16,270 nucleotides of DNA from an uncultured Bacilli bacterium (GTDB taxonomy: Bacteria; Bacillota_I; Bacilli_A; RF39; UBA660): NCBI GenBank assembly GCA_934096015.1, contig CAKOLD010000019.1, forward strand, positions 1-16,270. The letters run 5' to 3'. Made by a program: the position numbers and the translations under genes. Every line of letters begins with the position of its first letter. Position 1 is the stretch's first letter. The notes under the pieces were generated by a model. It made no database searches. It was given only the letters and a program-made list of their open reading frames with translations, and had not been told where the DNA came from. Of the stretch, positions 6,684 to 12,480 are shown one piece after another.

Positions 6684-7952
6684 CTAATCTTTAAATTCAA
6701 ATATATAATCCATTATTTGAACTTCATCGCCCCTTTTAGCACCCATTTTTTCTAAAGATTCTTCTATTCCCATAGCTTTTAATATTCTTCCAAATCTTAA
6801 AACTGATTCATCTTCACTAAAACGAGTCATTGAAAACGCTTTTTCAATTTCTCTTCCGCTTATGACCCAAACACCATTATCATTTTTAATTGTGTAAGGC
6901 GTTTCATTTTCATATTTATAAAGGACATGGCTATATTCATTTTCATTATATAAAGGCATATCAGCAGTGTTTTTAACAATTTCTGCAAGTTTTGAAAGTA
7001 ATGGACCAAAGCCTTCATTACTAATAGCACTAATTTCAAAAACTTCCTTATCAGGATATTTTTCTTTAAATCTTTTCAGGTTCTCTGAAGCTCCAGCAAT
7101 ATCCATCTTATTAGCAATAATAATACTTGGCTTAGTAGCAAGCTTTTCACTATATAATTCAATTTCTTTATTTATTTGTTCAAAGTCTTCAATAGGATCT
7201 CTTCCTTCACTAGCTCCCATGTCTAAAACATGAGCAATCACCTTAGTACGCATAGCATGTCTTAAAAATTTATGCCCTAAACCAATTCCCTCACTAGCAC
7301 CTTCAATCAATCCTGGTAAATCAGCCATTACAAACGTACTATCATTAACTTTTACAACTCCTAAATTAGGAGATAACGTTGTAAAATGATATGCTCCGAT
7401 CTTTGGCTTAGAATTACTTATCATACTTAGTATTGTACTCTTTCCAACACTAGGTAAACCAACTAATCCAACATCAGCCAAAACTTTAAGTTCACACTTC
7501 ACAACTTTTTCTTCACCAGGTTCACCTAATTCACTCATTTTAGGAGCAGGATTTTCATGAGTTGCAAAAGCTCTATTACCACGGCCACCACGACCACCTT
7601 TAGCAACAATAACTTCATCATCAACATTAATCAAATCAGCAATAACAAGGCCAGTTTCATTATCTATAATAGTAGTACCTAAAGGAACCTTAATAATTAC
7701 ATCTTCAGCATTAGCACCATTTCTGTCGCTTCCTTTACCATTAACGCCTTTTTCTCCTTTAACATGTTTCATCATTTTTAAATCAATTAATGTCTTTAAT
7801 CCAGATTCTGTTTTAAAAATAATATTGGCTCCACGGCCTCCATTTCCACCATTAGGGCCACCCATTTCTACAAACTTTTCACGTCTAAAAGAGGTACAGC
7901 CATCCCCACCTTTTCCTGCACTAAGTTTTATAGTAACCTCATCAACAAACAT
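6684..7952 (-). CDS. obg: GTPase Obg/CgtA
   Basis: Essential ribosome-associated GTPase acting in 50S assembly and stress responses. The glycine-rich Obg fold covers residues 1-158 (GGDGCTSFRREKFV, GGPNGGNGGRG). The G domain has G1 GLPSVGKS (165-172), G2 TT (191-192), G3 DLPGL (211-215), G4 NKMD (281-284) and G5 SAI (308-310). The C-terminal OCT domain covers about 345-422. It is therefore the long Firmicutes form rather than the two-domain type. AAGAGGTG precedes the start by a few bases. It is the last gene of an operon with the PfkB-like and Smr proteins. In Bacillus obg lies close downstream of rpmA with spo0B between; here about 2.2 kb with three other genes intervenes. Confidence 0.97.
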   Translation of the reverse strand: MFVDEVTIKLSAGKGGDGCTSFRREKFVEMGGPNGGNGGRGANIIFKTESGLKTLIDLKMMKHVKGEKGVNGKGSDRNGANAEDVIIKVPLGTTIIDNETGLVIADLINVDDEVIVAKGGRGGRGNRAFATHENPAPKMSELGEPGEEKVVKCELKVLADVGLVGLPSVGKSTILSMISNSKPKIGAYHFTTLSPNLGVVKVNDSTFVMADLPGLIEGASEGIGLGHKFLRHAMRTKVIAHVLDMGASEGRDPIEDFEQINKEIELYSEKLATKPSIIIANKMDIAGASENLKRFKEKYPDKEVFEISAISNEGFGPLLSKLAEIVKNTADMPLYNENEYSHVLYKYENETPYTIKNDNGVWVISGREIEKAFSMTRFSEDESVLRFGRILKAMGIEESLEKMGAKRGDEVQIMDYIFEFKD

Positions 7953-7991
7953 AATTTCACCTCTTTTTTAAAAAGTATTTTAACACATTTA

Positions 7992-8249
7992 CTAATTCAT
8001 TTCAACGATAGTACATCCAGTATTAAAACCATCCAAATAATATTTTACAACTCTTTTATCACGGCTTAATATTTCGTGAGTTTTTCGCTTTAATATACCC
8101 TCACCCTTACCATGAACAATTACAACTTTAAAATTTTTTAATTTATAATTATCATTTAAAAATTCTCTAATAAGAACCTCTATCATATCACTTGTATCAC
8201 CGTGTAAATCCAAACTAGGTAAAATATTTAAAAAAATATCATTGTACAT
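7992..8249 (-). CDS. Stand-alone Smr-domain protein
   Basis: An 85-residue protein that is essentially one Smr (small MutS-related) domain. It has LDLHGDT (13-19), the family LDLHG motif, and VIVHGKGEGILK (43-54), matching the HGxG..xL signature. Smr domains are known as nucleases or nucleic-acid binders; in MutS2 the domain acts on stalled or collided ribosomes, and stand-alone forms have varied roles. The last position of the usual HGxGxGxLR signature is Lys instead of Arg. The start overlaps the end of the PfkB-like gene by 11 bp, so translation is likely coupled. Placement before obg hints at a ribosome-related job, but that is inference. Confidence 0.88.
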   Translation of the reverse strand: MYNDIFLNILPSLDLHGDTSDMIEVLIREFLNDNYKLKNFKVVIVHGKGEGILKRKTHEILSRDKRVVKYYLDGFNTGCTIVEMN

Positions 8250-9369
8250 TATTACTATTGTTAACCTCTAAAGATTCAATATTATTTGAAGAAGTAACAA
8301 CTGGAGTATTTGCATTATTCATATTGCTAACATTATTAATTGTATTTACATTATTAACTTCCCTAACAGTATTAACCTGATTATTCACATTAATAGTTTG
8401 TACATTATTTTGATTAATTTGCCCATTAATTTGATTATTTTGAACTTGTACATTTTGTACTGTATTCGTTGGTTCTTTAACTTTTCTATTACTTAACAAA
8501 TCACCAAGTTCCATAAAACCAGTAGTAGTTCCAATTACATCTAATGATTTACTAGCATTCATATTTGCTAATCTAACACTTTCTTCTATACCAAAATTAT
8601 TAATAATAGAATAAGCAAAAGTTCCAAAAAATATACCAGCAGCTTTTTCACTATCAACAACAGTTGTAAGAATACCAGGAATCATTTTAACTTGCATATC
8701 ATCACAGTAAATAACCCCATGTTTATCCAATGTCACTACCCAATTACCCTGATATAAATCAACTAATTTTTGATATAAAGCTACTATTGTTTTAGGTTTA
8801 TTTAAAACTATTTCTAATCCCGTAATCTTACTAGCAAAATTTATATTACACACAACATAATCGGATCTTTTTGCCATATTTACAGCATCCTTAGTTGGTT
8901 TATCTCCATAAAATATTGTTGGCACATTAGGATAATTATTTAAAGCAGCATTTGTTCCCCCAAAATCCTTATCATCAATAACAATATAATCTGGAGTAAA
9001 ATCATATTTAAATTTATTTAAATCTTTCTTCATATTATTAACTTTTATTTTAGCAAAACCACTTTTTTCTGTTTTAATAATTGAATAAACTATATCAGTA
9101 TTAGACTCATAGTCAACTTCCATAAACTTTGTATCAATATTTTTACTTTCTAATACTTTTTTAAACTTACTACCAGCTTCATCATTACCAATAATGCCTG
9201 TATAGCTTACGTCTAATCCATAACTTCCTAACATATATGCAGCCACATTTGCCTCACCATAAATACTCTCTATAGCTTTATCAATATTATAAACATCTTT
9301 ATCCTGAGGAAAATCAACTAAAGGTAAATAATAATTATACATTGGTTTACCAACCACCAAAATCTTCAT
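8239..9369 (-). CDS. PfkB/ribokinase-fold protein lacking the catalytic motif (probable pseudokinase)
   Basis: Residues 1-295 have the ribokinase fold: YGEANVAAYMLGSYG (38-52) matches the N-terminal substrate-site region, YTGIIGNDEAG (57-67) is typical, and VVTLDKHGVIY (212-222) matches the VVTLG..G strand. The catalytic signature, normally DTxGAGD, reads VVDSEKAAGIF here: the anion-hole glycines become Lys and Ala, and the catalytic base Asp becomes Gly. Phosphotransfer is therefore unlikely, and a sensing or scaffold role is possible. Residues from about 300 to 377 form a low-complexity tail rich in Asn, Val and Gln (QVQNNQ, NNVNTINNV), probably disordered. Two adjacent ATGs exist (9372, 9369); AGGATG is better spaced for the second. 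It has its own strong promoter and is the first gene of the operon ending with obg. Confidence 0.8.
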   Translation of the reverse strand: MKILVVGKPMYNYYLPLVDFPQDKDVYNIDKAIESIYGEANVAAYMLGSYGLDVSYTGIIGNDEAGSKFKKVLESKNIDTKFMEVDYESNTDIVYSIIKTEKSGFAKIKVNNMKKDLNKFKYDFTPDYIVIDDKDFGGTNAALNNYPNVPTIFYGDKPTKDAVNMAKRSDYVVCNINFASKITGLEIVLNKPKTIVALYQKLVDLYQGNWVVTLDKHGVIYCDDMQVKMIPGILTTVVDSEKAAGIFFGTFAYSIINNFGIEESVRLANMNASKSLDVIGTTTGFMELGDLLSNRKVKEPTNTVQNVQVQNNQINGQINQNNVQTINVNNQVNTVREVNNVNTINNVSNMNNANTPVVTSSNNIESLEVNNSNNVQ

Positions 9370-9390
9370 CATATCATCCTATCTTATATA

Positions 9391-9419
9391 ATTATAATGT
9401 ATTTTTTAAACCATTTCAA
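9391..9419 (-). promoter_or_regulatory. Promoter of the pfkB-like/smr/obg operon
   Basis: Minus-strand TTGAAA (9419-9414), 17-bp spacer, TATAAT (9396-9391); predicted start near 9384, giving a leader of about 15 nt with AGGATG as ribosome site. Confidence 0.8.
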
Positions 9420-9423
9420 CAAT

Positions 9424-9446
9424 AAAAAAATACTAAAATTAGTATT
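9424..9446 (-). terminator. Terminator after the GDPD-like gene
   Basis: Minus-strand AATACTA, 4-nt loop, TAGTATT followed by a run of seven T (including the end of the stem). The stop codon overlaps the stem. It lies just upstream of the next operon's promoter. Confidence 0.75.
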
Positions 9447-10092
9447 AATGAACTTCTAAAATTAGATTATTATAAACATCCTTATAACGCATTAATTCTT
9501 GATTGTTTTTTACGAAATAACCCATAATATAAAAATTTTCTTTAAACATACGAATAAACTTATCATCAAATAACCCTATTTCTAAATCATAAACATCAGG
9601 TATAAAAAATGTATTTAAATACCTCTTATTCTTATTATTAATTAATAAAGAAACACAATATTCTTTTTTCTTAAAATATTTTAAAACTTTAATACTTAAA
9701 CTTTCTATAATAATTCTATCTTTATAAAATTCTAATTTTTTTTCAACTAGTTTTAATATTTTACTTGAGTACTCCTTAATATAAACTATAATAGTATTAT
9801 TAGTCATACTCATAACTTCTTCAAACTTAGGAATATGATATTTAGAAATATAGAGAAAATCTTGATATGAATAATCTTCAATATCATCTTTTAAATTAAA
9901 TATTTTTTCTAATGATTCACTAGAAAATGTTATCAACGAATCATCTTTTAAATAATTAACTTCAAATCTAATATTTAAATTCTTTTTTAAAGCTTTATCA
10001 AAACTTTCTAAAGTATTTTCCATAACATCTATATTATTATATATCCCTTTATCAACAATATATTTATTATATAGTTTATCTATTTGCTTCAT
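9445..10092 (-). CDS. Glycerophosphodiester phosphodiesterase-like protein without catalytic residues
   Basis: A 215-residue soluble protein that follows the GDPD pattern end to end with its active site lost. The opening HRG site reads VDKG (13-16); the PENT segment reads MENTLESFDKAL (24-35); the metal-binding ExD reads IRFEV (41-45), i.e. Arg and Glu; the HD pair after the KDG.LV strand reads SS (57-58); IPKFEEVM (87-94) matches IPTLEEVL; a lysine strand is IVYIKE (102-107); and YFVKNNQELM (192-201) matches the W.VN....M strand with Phe in place of Trp. The fold assignment is inference from this alignment by eye; a non-catalytic, perhaps ligand-binding role is the simplest reading. It stands alone between two terminators with its own predicted promoter. 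It occupies the rpmA-proximal place that spo0B has in Bacillus but shows no histidine phosphotransferase features. Confidence 0.65.
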   Translation of the reverse strand: MKQIDKLYNKYIVDKGIYNNIDVMENTLESFDKALKKNLNIRFEVNYLKDDSLITFSSESLEKIFNLKDDIEDYSYQDFLYISKYHIPKFEEVMSMTNNTIIVYIKEYSSKILKLVEKKLEFYKDRIIIESLSIKVLKYFKKKEYCVSLLINNKNKRYLNTFFIPDVYDLEIGLFDDKFIRMFKENFYIMGYFVKNNQELMRYKDVYNNLILEVH

Positions 10093-10109
10093 ACATCATC
10101 ACTCTACTA

Positions 10110-10138
10110 ATATTAGCACATAAAAAAAGCTTAAACAA
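10110..10138 (-). promoter_or_regulatory. Predicted promoter of the GDPD-like gene
   Basis: Minus-strand TTGTTT (10138-10133), 17-bp spacer, TAATAT (10115-10110) preceded by TGC, an extended -10. The -35 lies within the loop and stem of the rpmA terminator. The -35 is weak, so the call is tentative. Confidence 0.4.
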
Positions 10139-10148
10139 CATTAAGCTT
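10122..10148 (-). terminator. Terminator of the rplU-prp-rpmA operon
   Basis: Minus-strand AAGCTTAA, 6-nt loop, TTAAGCTT followed by a run of seven T (partly shared with the stem). The rpmA stop codon is inside the stem. Confidence 0.85.
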
Positions 10149-10431
10149 CTACTTCATAAACACTAACTTTTTTCTTATCTCTACCAAGACGTTCAAATTT
10201 TACAACACCTGATATTAAAGCATAAAGTGTATGATCTTTTCCCATTCCAACATTTTTTCCTGGATAAATCTTAGTACCTCTTTGACGATATATTATAGTA
10301 CCAGCATTAACAGTTTGTCCATCAGCTCTTTTAGCACCTAATCTACGTCCTTCTGAATCACGTCCATTTTGAGTTGAAGATTGTCCTTTTTTATGAGCAA
10401 AACGTTGAATGTCTAATTTTATAAATAACAT
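10141..10431 (-). CDS. rpmA: 50S ribosomal protein L27 with cleavable N-terminal extension
   Basis: The 96-residue L27 sits near the peptidyl-transferase centre of the large subunit. The N-terminus MLFIKLDIQRF precedes AHKKGQSSTQNGRDSEG, the start of mature L27. In Firmicutes this extension is cleaved after the Phe by the protease Prp (known for Staphylococcus aureus, ...LQFF/ASKKG), and Prp is encoded immediately upstream. Here the residue before the scissile Phe is Arg rather than Phe. GAGGAA precedes the start. It is separated from prp by 2 bp and ends in a terminator. Confidence 0.97.
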   Translation of the reverse strand: MLFIKLDIQRFAHKKGQSSTQNGRDSEGRRLGAKRADGQTVNAGTIIYRQRGTKIYPGKNVGMGKDHTLYALISGVVKFERLGRDKKKVSVYEVEA

Positions 10432-10433
10432 TT

Positions 10434-10730
10434 CTATTCCTCACTCTCAATTTTTATATTTTTTGGATAATCAATACTTAAATCTCTAAATAAATTCATC
10501 ATATTATCAATCAAAGTATTAGTATAATAATCTTTTTTTATATTTTCAATTTGAATTGTTTTATCATTATCTACATATTTAATAGATTCTTTATCTAAAG
10601 CAAGCAAAGCATTAACCGTAGTATAAAGAATACTACTAACACTTGCACAAACAATATCATGACCGTACTTATCATACATGGCATGACCCGTTATACTTAC
10701 TATATTATCTTTTTTTACAATTCTAATCAT
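10434..10730 (-). CDS. prp: Ribosomal-processing cysteine protease Prp (YsxB family)
   Basis: Cleaves the N-terminal extension of L27 before or during ribosome assembly. At 98 residues it has the family length. The catalytic pair is visible: His16 in ITGHAMYDKYG and Cys28 in HDIVCASVS, with the same 12-residue separation as His22/Cys34 of the S. aureus enzyme. It lies between rplU and rpmA, 2 bp from each, the standard Firmicutes arrangement. Confidence 0.95.
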   Translation of the reverse strand: MIRIVKKDNIVSITGHAMYDKYGHDIVCASVSSILYTTVNALLALDKESIKYVDNDKTIQIENIKKDYYTNTLIDNMMNLFRDLSIDYPKNIKIESEE

Positions 10731-10732
10731 TA

Positions 10733-11032
10733 TTATCCAACTATCTTTTTAACTACTAATTTAGTATATGGTTGTCTATGACCTTGAGTTTTACGATATT
10801 TTTTCTTTGGTTTGTATTTAAATACAACTATCTTTTTATTTTTACCGTGTTTTTCTACAGTACAAACAACTTTACCACCATCTACATAAGGTGTTCCAGT
10901 TTTTTCTCCAACCATTAAACATTCAGTGAATTCTACGTCGCTTCCTACTTCTTTATCAAGTTTTTCAACATATAAAGTATCTCCTTCAGCAACATAATAT
11001 TGTTTTCCACCTGTAACGAATATAGCTTTCAT
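10733..11032 (-). CDS. rplU: 50S ribosomal protein L21
   Basis: A 99-residue protein of the large subunit that binds 23S rRNA. Typical L21 sequence from MKAIFVTGGKQYYVAEGD to the basic, RNA-binding KYKPKKKYRKTQGHRQPYTK near the C-terminus. AAAGGAGGG lies 5 nt before the start. First gene of rplU-prp-rpmA, preceded by an L21-leader RNA and a strong promoter. Confidence 0.98.
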   Translation of the reverse strand: MKAIFVTGGKQYYVAEGDTLYVEKLDKEVGSDVEFTECLMVGEKTGTPYVDGGKVVCTVEKHGKNKKIVVFKYKPKKKYRKTQGHRQPYTKLVVKKIVG

Positions 11033-11039
11033 GATTTCC

Positions 11040-11129
11040 CTCCTTTAAATATTTTTGAAGACTCGCCCTTAAGGTGTAGATAAACCAACTTAAACCTCTT
11101 TAGTGCGGTTCATAAGAAAACTTACAAAC
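11040..11129 (-). ncRNA. L21 leader (autoregulatory 5' UTR element)
   Basis: The untranslated leader before rplU contains, on the minus strand, TGAACCGCACTAAAGAGGTT, then CTACACCTTAAGGGCGAGTC. These resemble the conserved elements of the Firmicutes L21 leader as I recall it (GAACCGC...AGGTT...ACACC...GGGCGAGTCTT). The ACACCTTAAGGGCGAGT segment can form the short ACC/GGG-type hairpin. It probably mediates feedback by L21 on its own operon, as proposed for this family. Boundaries are approximate, running from the predicted transcription start to near the ribosome site. Confidence 0.75.
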
Positions 11130-11135
11130 AAAAGT

Positions 11136-11164
11136 ATATTACCAAATAAATAAATTAATGTCAA
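11136..11164 (-). promoter_or_regulatory. Promoter of rplU-prp-rpmA
   Basis: Minus-strand TTGACA (11164-11159), 17-bp spacer ending TGG, and TAATAT (11141-11136): consensus -35 with an extended -10. The -35 overlaps the stop codon of the SpoIVFB-like gene. Confidence 0.85.
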
Positions 11165-11850
11165 GAAACATTCATATATAATCTAGCCAACAACTTTTTT
11201 TCACTCTCATTATTAATAAAATTATAATAATTTTTTCTTAAATTATTAATATTCTTAATATATTTAACTTTATTATATTCAAAATTATCATATAATCTTT
11301 CTAAATAAAACTTATTTAATATAAATTTATAACCTTTAATAAATTCAATTATTTTAAATAATAAAAAACCTATAATTAAATAATTATTTAAAGAATAAAT
11401 ATAATTATAAAATATTAATATAACTATAAATATTAAAGAAATTAAATAACTTAATAATATAGTCAATTTAAAACTCAAAAAATACTCTAACAAACTACTA
11501 AGCATTTTAGAACCATCCAAAGGATATATTGGCAACAAATTAAATAACAATATTAATAAGTTGTATTTATTAAATATATTATAGCTTAATAAACTTATAA
11601 ATCCTAATTTAAATAAAATATAAGATATTAAAAATAAAACTAATTGCATAATAATACCAGCAATACTAATTAAAAAGATATCTCTAGACTTACTATTTAA
11701 TCCTATATTAGTTTTAATTATTCCCCCAAAAGGATAAATTTCAATCTTATTAATTTTATATTTTAATATTTTAATAATAAAAATATGACCTACATCATGA
11801 AAAAACAATATGAATATTATAATAACTAAATAATTAAAATAACCACACAA
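11161..11850 (-). CDS. SpoIVFB-like M50 intramembrane metalloprotease homologue with HDxxH
   Basis: A polytopic membrane protein of the site-2-protease family, resembling Bacillus SpoIVFB in sequence order (FFHDVGH, then IYPFGGIIK, then NLLPIYPLDGSKM) and in lying just before rplU. The zinc motif HExxH reads HDVGH (18-22), with the catalytic Glu replaced by Asp. The other zinc/active-site motif, NxxPxxPLDG (104-113), is intact. Activity is uncertain. The only ordinary start in frame is TTG at 11850, but it has no ribosome site, and SpoIVFB-like sequence (KNLFKVNLLTYFLLLSFLL) continues upstream in frame. GGGGAG lies 7 nt before an in-frame ATT (11910) and 10 nt before ACG (11907), so the true start may be non-canonical or a mutated ATG there, overlapping the upstream gene. 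The stop is TGA. The hydrophilic C-terminus has no CBS domain. Confidence 0.8.
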   Translation of the reverse strand: MCGYFNYLVIIIFILFFHDVGHIFIIKILKYKINKIEIYPFGGIIKTNIGLNSKSRDIFLISIAGIIMQLVLFLISYILFKLGFISLLSYNIFNKYNLLILLFNLLPIYPLDGSKMLSSLLEYFLSFKLTILLSYLISLIFIVILIFYNYIYSLNNYLIIGFLLFKIIEFIKGYKFILNKFYLERLYDNFEYNKVKYIKNINNLRKNYYNFINNESEKKLLARLYMNVS

Positions 11851-11884
11851 TAAAAAAGATAATAATAAAAAATAAGTAAGTAAA

Positions 11885-12436
11885 TTAACCTTGAATAAAT
11901 TCTTCGTAATTTAAAAACTCCCCATTCTTAGAAAATACCATATATAAATATTCATCTTTAATTGTCCCTATAATATTATCTTTTTCAACATAGTCATATA
12001 ATTTAACTCCAATATTTTCTAAATTAGAATACCAATAATCAACAGAATCACTTCCTTGTATAATTACTGTATTCCCATAATTTTCCTTTTCTCCAATAAA
12101 TACAACAATTCCGCTTTGTAAAACCTTTATATTTTCTTGATTATTCATTTTTAATTTAACACCATCATAATATTTATTTATTTCTTTATAAAGAACGTGA
12201 TCACTAGAAACAGTTTCATCTCTAAGTTTAGTTTTAGGTAAAACTCCACCTAAATATTTATTATAAAATTTATTTATATATGCAAAATCAAATGTCTGAT
12301 TATATAAATATTTTTTAAACAACAATAAATTTTTATCACTAAAATTAATAAAAATACTAGAAACTAAAAATAATATAATTGCAACAAGTACCCTAGTAAA
12401 TAAATTTTTAATATATTTTTTTTGCACATGCATCAC
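11885..12436 (-). CDS. SpoIVFA-like membrane protein with degenerate LytM (M23) domain
   Basis: 183 residues: a single N-terminal membrane segment (about 12-31) and a C-terminal LytM/M23 fold at about 105-180, seen in SGIVVFIGEKENYGNTVIIQ and VKLYDYVEKDNIIGTI. The zinc-binding His residues of active M23 peptidases (HxxxD, HxH) are absent; the HLHFE position reads LYMVF. This is as in SpoIVFA, which in Bacillus holds and inhibits SpoIVFB. Its position directly before the M50 gene supports that pairing. Whether the organism sporulates cannot be judged here. The start is GTG at 12436 or ATG at 12433; only a weak ribosome site is seen. Confidence 0.75.
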   Translation of the reverse strand: MMHVQKKYIKNLFTRVLVAIILFLVSSIFINFSDKNLLLFKKYLYNQTFDFAYINKFYNKYLGGVLPKTKLRDETVSSDHVLYKEINKYYDGVKLKMNNQENIKVLQSGIVVFIGEKENYGNTVIIQGSDSVDYWYSNLENIGVKLYDYVEKDNIIGTIKDEYLYMVFSKNGEFLNYEEFIQG

Positions 12437-12457
12437 CAGTAAATACTATGTAACTTT

Positions 12458-12480
12458 AAAAAAAAGATACCAAGTATCTT
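12458..12480 (-). terminator. Terminator after the 671-residue surface-protein gene
   Basis: Minus-strand AAGATAC, TTG loop, GTATCTT followed by a run of T. The stop codon is at the base of the stem. Confidence 0.8.

Noticed and set aside
6967..7233. Plus-strand open frame of 88 codons inside obg
   Set aside because: Antisense shadow of the Obg G domain; no independent evidence.
9445..10092. Possible Spo0B orthologue, since spo0B lies between rpmA and obg in Bacillus
   Set aside because: No four-helix histidine phosphotransferase pattern or ATPase-like domain; the sequence follows GDPD instead.
12430..12478. Promoter for the SpoIVFA-like gene (TTGGTA...TAGTAT)
   Set aside because: Spacing is 19 bp, both hexamers are weak and it overlaps the terminator stem; too uncertain to list.
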